Position numbers and translations under genes: made by a program. From NCBI GenBank assembly GCA_003242035.1, contig QBMC01000002.1, positions 1-64,000 on the forward strand: a DNA stretch of 64,000 nucleotides. Direction: 5' to 3'. Under the pieces are notes generated by a model. It did not search any database. It was not told the origin of the DNA and saw nothing but the letters and a program-made list of their open reading frames with translations. Positions within the stretch are counted from its first letter, which is position 1, and every line of letters begins with the position of its first letter. Below, in pieces: positions 25,591 to 34,991 of the stretch. Source of the DNA: Nodosilinea foveolarum (GTDB taxonomy: Bacteria; Cyanobacteriota; Cyanobacteriia; Phormidesmidales; Phormidesmidaceae).

Positions 25591-26775
25591 ATGACCTACT
25601 CCTCTGTCGCCATGCAGCTCCAGCCTGTCCCCATCTATTCGCCCGCCGAGTATATTAGCCGTTTGCTCAGTGGCGGCACCCTACTGCCCGACAATTTAGA
25701 AAACCTCAAAGAGGTGGTGGGCGTACTCGATGCCTATAGCGTAGTGCTCGATGCCTATTCCAAGAATTTGATCTACATTGCCGAAAGTCAGTTCCTGGTG
25801 CTGTTCCCTATTTTTAAATACTTCAACGGCAAAGTCACCCCTGAGCGCATTGTCAAGCATCTCTGGCACGACCGCATTAATTACGAATACGCCGAATATG
25901 TTATGCGGACGATGATGTGGCACGGCGGCGGCGGTCTGGATACGTATTTGGATTCAGAGGAATTTTGGGCCTGCTGCGCCCCAGCGGTACAGGCCAAAAC
26001 TCGGTTTAATCCCCTGTTAATGACGCTCGGACGACTTTTTCCCGACTACCTGGCAGAACAGGTGCGGCAGTTGGCCTATTATTCTGGATTAGGTCAGTTT
26101 TGGCGCGTAATGAGCGATATTTTTCAGCAGTTGGCTGAGGCGTATGACGCAGGCAAAATCGACGCAATTCCGCAGGTGGTTGAACTGATTAAGCAAGGGC
26201 TGGTTGACAATGCGACTCGGCCTATTACCTACAGCGTTAAAGTACGCGGCACGATTTACGACATTATTCCGGAGTCGGTAGGGATAACTTTTTTATCTGA
26301 TACAGCAGTGCCTTATGTGGAATCTATTTTCATTCGAGGTGCGCCCTTTTTTGGCACCGTTTCTTACAACGCGCAGGCGCATCAGGTGCCGATTGATCAG
26401 GCTCAGTTTGGCTATGGCGCACTGTTTGCCGATCCGCTGCCGATTGGCGGCGCGGGGATTCCGCCTACGCTGCTAATGCAAGACATGCGCCACTATGTGC
26501 CGGACTACCTCAGGGCTATCTATCAAGACACCAAGCGCGGCCAGGATGACATTCGTGTTCAGCTTTCGCAGAGCTTTCAAAAGTCAATGTTCTGCGTGAC
26601 CGAAGCTGCCGTGCGTGGGATGATGCCCTACCCCGCCGATACGGACGATCCTAAAGAGCAGGTGCTAAACCGCGATTATCTCAGCGGCTGGATGAAGCGA
26701 CTCTCCGAATCGAGGCTAGATGTGGTGCAAAGGGAAGGTCGGCAGCAGTCTCAAACGCCAGTGACCCCGCATTAG
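25591..26775 (+). CDS. cupB: CO2 hydration protein CupB (ChpX)
   Basis: This peripheral NDH-1 subunit hydrates cytosolic CO2 to bicarbonate, driven vectorially by electron flow. The 394-residue length is nearer to CupB than to the longer CupA. KHLWHDRINYEYAEYVM (His90, His93, Arg95) resembles the His/Arg zinc site described structurally in CupA, where His and Arg are five residues apart, as here for His90/Arg95. It lies 59 bp after ndhD4 and ends the operon; no cupS follows, which also points to CupB. Confidence 0.82.
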   Translation: MTYSSVAMQLQPVPIYSPAEYISRLLSGGTLLPDNLENLKEVVGVLDAYSVVLDAYSKNLIYIAESQFLVLFPIFKYFNGKVTPERIVKHLWHDRINYEYAEYVMRTMMWHGGGGLDTYLDSEEFWACCAPAVQAKTRFNPLLMTLGRLFPDYLAEQVRQLAYYSGLGQFWRVMSDIFQQLAEAYDAGKIDAIPQVVELIKQGLVDNATRPITYSVKVRGTIYDIIPESVGITFLSDTAVPYVESIFIRGAPFFGTVSYNAQAHQVPIDQAQFGYGALFADPLPIGGAGIPPTLLMQDMRHYVPDYLRAIYQDTKRGQDDIRVQLSQSFQKSMFCVTEAAVRGMMPYPADTDDPKEQVLNRDYLSGWMKRLSESRLDVVQREGRQQSQTPVTPH

Positions 26776-26850
26776 TCTGTTTCTTCTATCGTCGGGAGCG
26801 TTCAGCTCTTGTAGGATGGACCTCTGACCTGTCTCGATTCGGACTCAGTT

Positions 26851-28635
26851 TTAAATCAGTGTCTGCGAAACCACTCGACGCAGCAAGTCAGTCACCTCAG
26901 CCGCCATGAGCGCATCCACATAGCGAGATTCTTCATCTGCATCGCCTAAACCCTGGGCGGCAATGAGGGTAAAGCCCAAAGAATAGTGCTGATAGGCAGC
27001 GGTTGGGTCGCTTGCGCCTTGACGCGGCAGACTGAACTGAACTAGGGCGCAGTAGGTGAGTTCGGTGCGATCGCGTTCATCACTTCGACCAAACCCGCTT
27101 TTCGAAATCACCACAGGCGACTTCACCCAATTGCGCAGTCCTAGTGCTTCTAGCGCCACATCTGCATAGCGAGCGGTATCGGCCCCCATCGCTTTTACCA
27201 AGCTTTTTAGACTGTGCGCCTGGATGTCGGGAATGCGCGATCGCGTGGGCAGTCGCCAGTGCCAGCCAGCCATTGTAATCAACCGGGTCAAATCGTAGGT
27301 AGACACCAAGTTTTGGCCCCACTTTTGCCGCATAGGTGACTTTAGCAACTGTCTCTTCGTAGTCGGATGCCACAGCTCTGGGTTTTCGATAAAGGCCACT
27401 TCGCCATAGCGACCTTGAAAAGCTAGCGACTCATTGCCGGTTAGATCCTGCATCCAACGTTCTAAGCTCTCTGGCGTTTCAAACCGTTTAAACATCGCCG
27501 CTAGTGCGTTGGAAGTGGCTACCCGGTTGTCGTAGGTCATGATACTCCTGGCCAAATTATAAAAGGGGAAGCCGCCCTCTCCGCCCGCCGGACGAATACG
27601 ACAGCGGCCAATTTCCACTTCGGGCGCAATGCGATTTGCCTGAGCAATGGTGTTTAGCAGCGGCACAAATTTAGTGGAACTCCATAGTTGCCTGGGCGCG
27701 ATCGCCTCTCGACCCAGCCACCAGCTTTGCAATCGCCCATCTCGCACCGTGGAAAGACAAACGCAGCCCGAGAGAATATCGGGGGATAGAAAGCCCAGTC
27801 CTGGCTGTATCAGGGGGATATCGCCCCGGTCAGGGTAGGGTAAATAGCTGCCGTTTTGCTGAATAGAAGCGGCTCCTTCTGGGATCTGGAGCCTAACGGC
27901 GTAGTCGGCGATTTGATTTCGGTAGGGCGATCGCTCTATTTTGCGATCCAAAAAGGCAAGCTTCTCTGCATCAAATTCAGACTCTTGATTCAAGAACTGA
28001 GCAAAGACTGCCTGACGATCTTGCGCGGCTGCGATCGCTGGATATTGGCGTTCTAACTCTGCTGAGGGAATCTCTAAAACTCGGCAAAAAAGCGCAGCGA
28101 CTTCACCCCTGGTTATTGCCTGCATAGGCTTTAGTGTCCGAGGCTGGTCGAGCGTGATCAAAACCTTTTGGTCTAAGGCTTGATTGATTGCATCTCTGGC
28201 ATAGTCTGGAATTTCAGCCGCATCTAAAAACTGTTCCGATAAAGCATCAGGTGGCGCATTCTCTGACTCAAACCCAACCGGTTCTGCGCTTTGCCCCGAG
28301 GAAAATCCAGACATCAGCACTAGAATGGCTTGCGCTCTAGAAATGGTTTGTCCAGGGCGAAAGGTGCCGTTGTCGTAGCCGCTAAATAGGCCGCGATCGC
28401 TGGCCCAGGCGATCGCCTCACTCGCCCAATATTCAGCCTTGACATCGGTAAACTGAGTCGCGGATTGTTGGGGCAACAAATCGGGAAATACGCGCTGCAT
28501 GAGCGCCGCAAACTCAGCGCGAGAAACGGTTGCCAGCGGGCGAAAAGTGCCATTGGGATAGCCGTTGATTAGCTTTCGACGGGCCAGCGCCACAATGCAC
28601 CCACTGGCCCAATGATGGCCAATATCAGAAAACAC
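26851..28635 (-). CDS. Three SLH repeats fused to a class A beta-lactamase-like serine hydrolase domain
   Basis: Residues 1-190 are three SLH repeats: FSDIGHHWASGCIVALARR with NGTFRPLATVSRAEF; FTDVKAEYWASEAIAWASDRG with NGTFRPGQTISRAQ; and a weaker IPDYARDAINQALDQKV with LKPMQAITRGEVAALF. Residues about 280-590 look like the penicillin-interacting serine hydrolase fold, with a candidate SxxK nucleophile in LWSSTKFVPLL and conserved Asn-rich segment YDNRVATSNALAAMF. SLH would anchor it to peptidoglycan-linked polymer. No obvious signal peptide precedes the first SLH, which is odd for a surface protein; the start may be further upstream or export may be atypical. Confidence 0.7.
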   Translation of the reverse strand: MFSDIGHHWASGCIVALARRKLINGYPNGTFRPLATVSRAEFAALMQRVFPDLLPQQSATQFTDVKAEYWASEAIAWASDRGLFSGYDNGTFRPGQTISRAQAILVLMSGFSSGQSAEPVGFESENAPPDALSEQFLDAAEIPDYARDAINQALDQKVLITLDQPRTLKPMQAITRGEVAALFCRVLEIPSAELERQYPAIAAAQDRQAVFAQFLNQESEFDAEKLAFLDRKIERSPYRNQIADYAVRLQIPEGAASIQQNGSYLPYPDRGDIPLIQPGLGFLSPDILSGCVCLSTVRDGRLQSWWLGREAIAPRQLWSSTKFVPLLNTIAQANRIAPEVEIGRCRIRPAGGEGGFPFYNLARSIMTYDNRVATSNALAAMFKRFETPESLERWMQDLTGNESLAFQGRYGEVAFIENPELWHPTTKRQLLKSPMRQKWGQNLVSTYDLTRLITMAGWHWRLPTRSRIPDIQAHSLKSLVKAMGADTARYADVALEALGLRNWVKSPVVISKSGFGRSDERDRTELTYCALVQFSLPRQGASDPTAAYQHYSLGFTLIAAQGLGDADEESRYVDALMAAEVTDLLRRVVSQTLI

Positions 28636-28863
28636 GCTCTTTTCCTCTTGTCAAAGATTTTCTCTACAGACGCCAATATCCATCAAGGTAATTTGCTTAC
28701 TTAACAAATAGCCTCGCAGATGAAACGTCCATTTACAGATGCTTTCCCTATTCGTCCGTCTGTTATTGAATCATGCTTACGATTAGTTTCGCCTTTTCTA
28801 TGCCTGAAGCCGAAAATTTAGCTTACGCTCGAAGAACATGCCCACTCGCAACCGTCTCAATTT

Positions 28864-31428
28864 ATGACTCAGCTTGCACCTTCTCGCCAGCCAAATCCTC
28901 AAGGCGCTACGCCTCAAGATACTGATTCTGCGGCGCTCGCTCCCCCTACTGTCTCACCCCCTCAAACGGCGGTACTTGATGTAGAAGGCATGATGTGCGC
29001 GGGCTGCGTGAGCACCGTAGAAAAGAAACTGTTGCAGTGTGAGGGCGTGGTGGCGGCGACGGTTAATTTAGTCACCGAGATCGCCGCGATAGAATATGCA
29101 GACGAGGCTGATCCTAAGGCGATCGCGCAAACCTTGACCGACGCAGGCTACCCCAGCAAACTTCGCGAAACGCAAAACACAACTGCCCTCAGCGCCGAAA
29201 CAGACTGGCTCGCTCGCAAAGAAAATGAGCAAAAGAACCAGCGTCAACAGCTCATCGTTGCCGGTGGGCTGCTCGCGCTTTCAGTCATTGGCCACCTTCA
29301 GCATATAGAAGCGCTGAGCCGGTGGACTCAGGTGTGGCAGCAAATTCCGGTCTTGAACACGCTGTGGTTTCACGGCGCGTTGGCTACGCTAGTGCTGCTT
29401 TTTCCAGCTCGACAAATCCTCGTTGAGGGCTTTCAGGGGGCGCGTCGCGGCTCTCCGAATATGAACACGCTAGTTAGCCTGGGAGCTTTGAGTGCTTACA
29501 CAACTAGCTTGACCGCGCTAATTTTTCCACAGCTCGGCTGGGAGTGCTTTTTCGATGAGCCGGTGATGCTGCTGAGCTTCATTTTGCTAGGCCGTACCCT
29601 GGAGCAAAGAGCGCGGTTTCAGGCGGCGGGTTCACTGCGATCGCTCATTGCCCTTCAGCCCACCCTGGCCAGACTCATCCCCAATCCTGAAAAAACTGAC
29701 CAAAGTGTCAGCCAGCCTACTCCGGCAGGCGTTCAAGTTCCTGCCGCTCAAGTTCAGGTCGGCGAATGGCTGCGCGTATTGCCCGGAGAGAAGGTGCCGG
29801 TCGATGGCGTCATCACCGATGGCAAAACCACGGTCGATGAATCCATGCTCACGGGCGAATCTATGGCGGTGGCCAAGCAGCCGGGTGATGAGGTGGTGGC
29901 CGGGAGCCTAAATCAGTCTGGGGCGATCTCGCTACAGGTCTCGCGAACAGGGGCAGATACTACCTTGGGCCAGATGATCCAGCTAGTCGAAACCGCACAA
30001 ACGCGCAAAGCGCCGATTCAGGGACTGGCCGACTCACTTTCGGGCTACTTCACCTATGGCGTACTCACCTGCGCCGCGCTGACCTTTTGCTTCTGGTATT
30101 TCTGGGGCTATCAAATCTGGCCCGACTTGCTATCAGCCGTGATGGAGCGATCGCACCATATGGCTCATTCGCCCCAGACCTCCACAATGCCCGACATGGC
30201 GATCGCGAGTGCTGGGCGGCTGTTATTCAGTCTGAAGTTGGCGATCGCCGTATTGGTAGTGGCCTGTCCCTGCGCCCTGGGGCTAGCCACACCCACCGCG
30301 ATTCTAGTTGGCTCCGGCATCGGCGCTCAAAACGGTTTGCTGATTCGCGGCGGCGATATTCTAGAGGCCACACATGGTTTAGATACGATTGTTTTCGATA
30401 AAACCGGCACGCTGACGACGGGACAACCCCAGCTAACAGACTGCTTGCCGGTAAATAAGTCAGTAGAAAAGTCAGCCGACGTCGAATGCCAGCCATTCAC
30501 GCTGAGTTCAGACGAGCTGCTACAAATAGCGGCTACGGTCGAGAGCGGCACTCGTCACCCGGTTGGCAACGCCATTGAAAGAGCCGCTAGAGAGCAAGCA
30601 CTCTCCTTACTCCCCGCCCAAAATTTTACAACGGAGGCCGGTTTTGGCATTGCCGCCGAAGTTGAGTTGACTCAATTACCGCACCAGACGCCAACTCGCT
30701 TTGAGAAACAACATCGCGTTTGTGTCGGAAATGCAGCCTGGATGAACCAGAATGACTGCCAGATTGATCAGTCCTTACAGCGTGAAGCTAATACCTTAGA
30801 AAAGGCGGGCAAAACTGTAGTTTTCATTGCGGTTGGCAGTCAGCTAGTGGGCCTTATTGGAGTCGCCGATCAGCTCAGACCAGACGCGGTGCAAACTGTG
30901 AAAGATTTGCGATCGCTCGGACTAGCAGTGCAAATTTTAAGTGGAGATAGTATAGCGGCGGCTCAGGCGATCGCCCAACCGCTAAACCTAGCGCCAGAGC
31001 AAATCAAAGCAGAGATTACGCCACAGGGAAAATTGAAGGCGATTGCTCAACTGCAAAAAGCCGGTCACAAAGTGGGTCTAGTAGGCGATGGCATCAACGA
31101 TGCCCCGGCGCTGGCTCAAGCTGACGTGGGCATTGCGCTCGGTTCTGGCACCGAAGTAGCGATGGAAACCGCCGACATCGTACTGATGACCGACCAGCTC
31201 TCAAACGTGATCTCGGCCCTTCGACTCAGCCGCGCTACTTTTAATAAAATCCGACAAAACCTAGCTTGGGCCTTCACCTACAATCTCATCTGCATTCCGC
31301 TCGCTGCCGGAGCCTTTCTGCCCACCTTTGGCCTTTCGCTCAATCCAGGGTTTGCCGGAGGACTCATGGCCCTCAGCTCAGTCATCGTTGTGGTCAACTC
31401 ACTGTTGCTCAAAGCGCAAAAGATATAA
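28864..31428 (+). CDS. ctaA: Copper-transporting P1B-type ATPase (CtaA-like)
   Basis: 854 residues. An N-terminal heavy-metal domain carries GMMCAGCVSTVEKKL at about residues 43-57. The membrane metal site is VVACPCALGLATPTA. Catalytic motifs are TGES, DKTGTLTTGQ, TRHPVGNAI and GDGINDAPALAQADVGIALG. Cyanobacteria use CtaA to bring Cu(I) across the plasma membrane and PacS to load thylakoids; the CAGCV form of the first motif fits CtaA in my recollection, but this is not decisive. A His/Met-rich segment (ERSHHMAHSPQTSTMPDM) lies in the loop before the CPC helix. About 40 residues of low-complexity sequence precede the metal domain. Confidence 0.82.
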   Translation: MTQLAPSRQPNPQGATPQDTDSAALAPPTVSPPQTAVLDVEGMMCAGCVSTVEKKLLQCEGVVAATVNLVTEIAAIEYADEADPKAIAQTLTDAGYPSKLRETQNTTALSAETDWLARKENEQKNQRQQLIVAGGLLALSVIGHLQHIEALSRWTQVWQQIPVLNTLWFHGALATLVLLFPARQILVEGFQGARRGSPNMNTLVSLGALSAYTTSLTALIFPQLGWECFFDEPVMLLSFILLGRTLEQRARFQAAGSLRSLIALQPTLARLIPNPEKTDQSVSQPTPAGVQVPAAQVQVGEWLRVLPGEKVPVDGVITDGKTTVDESMLTGESMAVAKQPGDEVVAGSLNQSGAISLQVSRTGADTTLGQMIQLVETAQTRKAPIQGLADSLSGYFTYGVLTCAALTFCFWYFWGYQIWPDLLSAVMERSHHMAHSPQTSTMPDMAIASAGRLLFSLKLAIAVLVVACPCALGLATPTAILVGSGIGAQNGLLIRGGDILEATHGLDTIVFDKTGTLTTGQPQLTDCLPVNKSVEKSADVECQPFTLSSDELLQIAATVESGTRHPVGNAIERAAREQALSLLPAQNFTTEAGFGIAAEVELTQLPHQTPTRFEKQHRVCVGNAAWMNQNDCQIDQSLQREANTLEKAGKTVVFIAVGSQLVGLIGVADQLRPDAVQTVKDLRSLGLAVQILSGDSIAAAQAIAQPLNLAPEQIKAEITPQGKLKAIAQLQKAGHKVGLVGDGINDAPALAQADVGIALGSGTEVAMETADIVLMTDQLSNVISALRLSRATFNKIRQNLAWAFTYNLICIPLAAGAFLPTFGLSLNPGFAGGLMALSSVIVVVNSLLLKAQKI

Positions 31429-31473
31429 GTAAAAAATGGCCATCGAAAAGCTATGAGTACAAAGGTTACAGGC

Positions 31474-31512
31474 AAAAAAAGCTCGACTGTATCTTCTTCG
31501 ATACGGTCGAGC
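31474..31512 (-). terminator. Strong terminator of the Crp/Fnr gene
   Basis: On the minus strand GCTCGACCGTATC (31512-31500) pairs with GATACAGTCGAGC (31493-31481; one G-T pair) and is followed by TTTTTTT. It lies 40 bp after the stop codon at 31552. The stem may also help terminate ctaA transcripts from the other side. Confidence 0.9.
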
Positions 31513-31551
31513 GACCTGTCTTCTGAACATCATTTTTTCATTTGTATCTGC

Positions 31552-32298
31552 TTACCCTTCTTTTTGCCACTCAGAGCCATGAGGGATACAAATCAGGTTG
31601 TCGCCGTAGCTCTGAATCATACCGCCGTGGCGCAGCTTGCCCATCAGCCGAGTCACCGTAACCCGAGTAGAGCCAATCGCGCTACCAATTTGCGCATGGG
31701 TTAGCGGGAAAGGCAGGTAGTAGCCTTGCTCGCAGGGTTCGCCATGCTCATCAATCAGCAAGGTTAAAAACCCGAGTAGCCGATCAATCGTGCGACGCTG
31801 ACCCAGGGTGCTCAGCCACAGCAGCTTACGCTGGTGCTGACGACGAAAAGCATCCAAGACTTCTTTTTGAAAGTGAGGCCAAGTGTCTAAGTCATTCCAG
31901 TAAAGCCAGATCACGGTGGTCTGGTCTACGTGGGCGAAGCTTTGCAGCGTGAAGGGAGGCTGGGCCACCACTTCGAAGGGCTGACCAGCGCCGACAAACC
32001 CTAGAAAGGCTTCTTCGGCCGCCACCAGGGGCATTCGCGAAACGCTGTTTTTCTTTCGCATAGTGGCGCTAACTTGAGCGTTGCCCAGCAGACGAACCGA
32101 TCCTTTCTGAACGAGATAAAGCAATCCAGGTCTTGCTGGAATCTTTTCGTCTTTGTTAAAAGTGCGGCAGCGATAATGCTCACTTGCCCAATCAGAAATA
32201 CGTTGCCACGCTAAAAAGGGGCGCGCATTATCTGGTTGAGAAGAAGAAGGCATATTGTCAAGATTGGAGTTGAACTTATTAGCAGTAGATAGTGTCAT
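31552..32298 (-). CDS. Crp/Fnr-family transcription regulator
   Basis: About 230-248 residues. The N-terminal part is a cyclic-nucleotide-binding-like beta-barrel (LVQKGSVRLLGNAQV), but the phosphate-binding cassette of true cAMP receptors is not evident. The C-terminal winged helix has the recognition helix in [24 protein letters not shown], strikingly close to that of NtcA ([16 protein letters not shown], encoded at 58105-58776 in this window). The DNA target may therefore overlap the GTA-N8-TAC type. Met15 (MPSSSQPDNARP) is an alternative start. Neighbour ctaA on the other strand offers no clear regulatory link. Confidence 0.85.
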   Translation of the reverse strand: MTLSTANKFNSNLDNMPSSSQPDNARPFLAWQRISDWASEHYRCRTFNKDEKIPARPGLLYLVQKGSVRLLGNAQVSATMRKKNSVSRMPLVAAEEAFLGFVGAGQPFEVVAQPPFTLQSFAHVDQTTVIWLYWNDLDTWPHFQKEVLDAFRRQHQRKLLWLSTLGQRRTIDRLLGFLTLLIDEHGEPCEQGYYLPFPLTHAQIGSAIGSTRVTVTRLMGKLRHGGMIQSYGDNLICIPHGSEWQKEG

Positions 32299-32712
32299 CT
32301 AACGTATATGAATAATGGCATAGGTCTTGAGCATAAAAACGGACAAAGCACTTGATCGGATATGACTGATCCGTATTTACACGGAGAGCCTTCAACGAAT
32401 CGTTCCCCGCATGTGGGGGGCTTCTTTACGAGTCTTTTGTACAGATCGAGGTAGAAGGGGCCTTCCCCTCCGGGCGATTGCACATTTCCTTAAGGTTTCC
32501 ACACTAGACCAGCAGACGCAGTGGCAAGGTGGAATTTAAGACGAATCTGTAAGTAAGATTAATATAAATTGTTGGGTTTTGTATGATGAAATTACCTTCT
32601 TTACATCTACTTCAGCATTTACTAGGAAAGTCCATACAGAATTAGTCGGCGTTCACCGTAAATTCCCGGATAGATCCTTTGCTAACTATTATTTTAAAGT
32701 GCGATCGCCCCC
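32299..32712. other. Intergenic region with two small GC hairpins
   Basis: 414 bp upstream of both the Crp/Fnr gene (leftward) and the DALR-domain gene (rightward). No credible gene is seen. Two compact hairpins lie close together, CCCC-GCATGT-GGGG at 32405-32418 and GGGG-CCTT-CCCC at 32457-32468. They could be part of a leader or a small RNA, but neither has a clear T tract. A HIP1 site lies just before the GTG start at 32713. Confidence 0.4.
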
Positions 32713-33705
32713 GTGGAAATCCTGTCATTAAAGAGTGTCTTACTTTATCAATTAGGTAAGGCTTTAGTATGTGACTCCGACGCGAATGTAATTTGCTTTA
32801 CAGACTTTTTACGAAAACTAGGAAAAAGCGCTAGCAATGCTCGCTCAGTCGCCAGCAAAGAAATACTTGACTGGCGAGAAATACCCCTTACAAAGAAACA
32901 GCAGACGCCGCAAATTTTGTACGTTTCTCCACTGCCGCAAACGCTAGTTGCATTTGGCCAAGCTATCGCGGGGGCAGACCCTTCAGCCCCCATGCAGGCA
33001 ATCGCTAATAGATTAAATCAGTCCCACTCCAACTTAGAGTTAAACCGGACAAATGAACAGACACTCTGCTTAGATCAAACGCTTTCTATAGAAGCTCAAT
33101 TGTGGCTTGAGTTTAAGATAGAAACTCAAAGACCCGGCTGGATCGCATTTTGCCTGAGCGAAAAAGGCATTGATCGGTGGCTACAGCATCTACAAACACA
33201 GCCGCTTTCCACTTCCAAACCAAGCGCCATAGCGCAAAGCGCCCAACCTTTGATGGCCCCGCCAGCAGCAATAGACCTCCCTATCGTTGAGATGCTTTGG
33301 CAAGCGCAATACACATACGCCTGCTGCGCTCGCCTCTTAGAAAGAGAGCACACCGACAAACACCGTCTTTCTGCGCCAAATTCTCAGCGCCAGCGGCAAC
33401 GTCATGCTGCCGAGCGATCGCTCGTTCACAATTTAGTAGATACGGCAGACAGTCTGTTTTGGATTCCTTATCGGTGGCCAACTCAGCAATATCTATTACT
33501 TCTAAAGCGTGTAATGCCGCTCTGCCAATCCTTTGAGCGTTTTTACAGCGTCCGTTTGTGCGAGTCAGAGGGGCCTTACGCAGCTTTGAACTCGCAAGCG
33601 GTGGCCGAGCGATCGCTACAGTGGAGCCTAGTAAGCGCCACTAAAAACATCCTGAAAGTACTGCTGGAAGTACATTTAGGCGAATCGGCACCTGAACAAC
33701 TATAG
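32713..33705 (+). CDS. DALR anticodon-binding-domain-like protein
   Basis: 330 residues from GTG 32713. The C-terminal third (HNLVDTADSLFWIPYRW through SLVSATKNILKVLLEVHLG) resembles the helical DALR domain that arginyl- and cysteinyl-tRNA synthetases use for anticodon binding. No catalytic HIGH or KMSKS motif is present. Cyanobacteria carry stand-alone proteins of this kind, with no known function that I can name. The N-terminal segment LSLKSVLLYQLGKALVCDSDA also looks structured. A strong terminator follows about 110 bp later. Confidence 0.55.
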   Translation: MEILSLKSVLLYQLGKALVCDSDANVICFTDFLRKLGKSASNARSVASKEILDWREIPLTKKQQTPQILYVSPLPQTLVAFGQAIAGADPSAPMQAIANRLNQSHSNLELNRTNEQTLCLDQTLSIEAQLWLEFKIETQRPGWIAFCLSEKGIDRWLQHLQTQPLSTSKPSAIAQSAQPLMAPPAAIDLPIVEMLWQAQYTYACCARLLEREHTDKHRLSAPNSQRQRQRHAAERSLVHNLVDTADSLFWIPYRWPTQQYLLLLKRVMPLCQSFERFYSVRLCESEGPYAALNSQAVAERSLQWSLVSATKNILKVLLEVHLGESAPEQL

Positions 33706-33816
33706 GTCTTAGCAGGCGCGAGACCCCCTAATATGTGCCAATGCAGCAGATGTCCACTCAAGATGACAAAGTTAGAACTATCCCCTATATTGATGGAGTG
33801 TGAGGAGCGAACCAGT

Positions 33817-33865
33817 AAAGGCACCGAGACGAAACACGGCCAGTCGTCGGTGCCTTTTCTGTTTT
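33817..33865 (+). terminator. Rho-independent terminator downstream of the DALR gene
   Basis: AAAGGCACCGA (33817-33827) pairs with TCGGTGCCTTT (33847-33857) around a 19-base loop, followed by TCTGTTTTC. The remaining 33706-34061 intergenic sequence shows nothing else clear. Confidence 0.85.
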
Positions 33866-34061
33866 CAGGTTTTCCTGTTCCAGTATTCTCCGTTTCAACT
33901 TACCAACTGTTAGCTATCCACTACTGAGTTATTTAGTCTTGCGCCGCCACAAACCGCAGACTGATCGGAAGTATCGTTTTAGGCTATAAGACTACAGGCT
34001 AAAGAATTCTAGACGCCAGATCATAAGGTCAAATTGACTGCTTCGTGATAGCCTATGCGCT

Positions 34062-34991
34062 ATGAATTCAAGCGGACATCAGCGGCGCATCAGCTATCGT
34101 CTACTGCTCATGATATTGTGGGCAACTCTTTTGCTATTTGCCGTAGAGCTAACGGCAGGCTGGATCAGCCATTCGCTATGCCTGCTAGCAGAGTCGCTGC
34201 ATACCTTAATCGACGTTTTTAGCACGCTCTTTGGGCTGGTGGCTGTGGCCTCGCCGCAAAGAACACTTGGCAAAGAAATTTGGGGTCACGGTCGGACAGA
34301 AGTGGCCGGGGCCTTGGGGCTATCAGCCGTTCTGGGCTTTGCTGGCATTTCTCTCATCATTCTGGCAGTGAGTCAGTTTGAAACTCTATTGCAAACGAGC
34401 CGAGGGGCTTTTTCGGTGACGGTGATGCCTGCTTTGGTGGTGCTCATCAGCGGGATGGTCGCTTTGATGCTAGGCGCGGTTATGCTGGCCGCCCATCAGA
34501 CCAGCCGAAGCGCACGGCCCATCGGATCGCTGGCGCTGAAGCTCAACACCCGACATATTTTGCGGGATGCTTGGCTAACGGGACTGGTGTTACTCGGACT
34601 CGTGGCGGTCGCCAGAGGTCACCGTTGGGTCGATCCGGCGCTAACGTTGTTGCTAGTAGCGAGTTTGGTCGGCAGCCTTTGGCAAATGCTACAGGGCCAG
34701 CTACCGATGCTGCTAAGACCTACCGCGATCGCTCCCGAAGCCATCTCTCAAATTGCCTGCCAGGTGGAAGGCGTTATTCGCTGCACCCGCATTCTTTCGC
34801 GGGGGATGGTGGGCCGTCAGGTTTGGATAGAGCTGCATTTGGCCCTACATCCAGAGTTTATGGTAATTGCCAATACGATTGGCGAGCGAGTGGAGAAGTC
34901 GCTTCGCGAGCATTACGGCCCTGTACGTGCTCAAATCTGGCTCGACCAAAGCTACGCTAGGGCAATGCCAGAAGCTTCTACAGAGCACTAG
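34062..34991 (+). CDS. Cation diffusion facilitator (CDF) transporter
   Basis: 309 residues with six predicted membrane helices. The metal site of helix II is seen in SHSLCLLAESLHTLIDVFSTLF (Asp replaced by Glu at the first position, then H-x3-D). A second H-x3-D-type site in helix V reads LNTRHILRDAWLTGLVLLG. A short cytosolic C-terminal domain follows (QVEGVIRCTRILSRGMVG...). CDF proteins export Zn2+, Co2+, Fe2+ or Mn2+ by proton exchange; the substrate cannot be fixed here. Its stop overlaps that of the convergent chorismate lyase gene (CTAG). Confidence 0.85.
   Translation: MNSSGHQRRISYRLLLMILWATLLLFAVELTAGWISHSLCLLAESLHTLIDVFSTLFGLVAVASPQRTLGKEIWGHGRTEVAGALGLSAVLGFAGISLIILAVSQFETLLQTSRGAFSVTVMPALVVLISGMVALMLGAVMLAAHQTSRSARPIGSLALKLNTRHILRDAWLTGLVLLGLVAVARGHRWVDPALTLLLVASLVGSLWQMLQGQLPMLLRPTAIAPEAISQIACQVEGVIRCTRILSRGMVGRQVWIELHLALHPEFMVIANTIGERVEKSLREHYGPVRAQIWLDQSYARAMPEASTEH

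Noticed and set aside
33790-33870. Minus strand carries GCTCCTCACAC, close to the Yfr1 small-RNA core ACTCCTCACAC
   Set aside because: The required terminator hairpin and T tract after the core are missing on that strand; the nearby hairpin is better explained as the DALR gene terminator on the plus strand.
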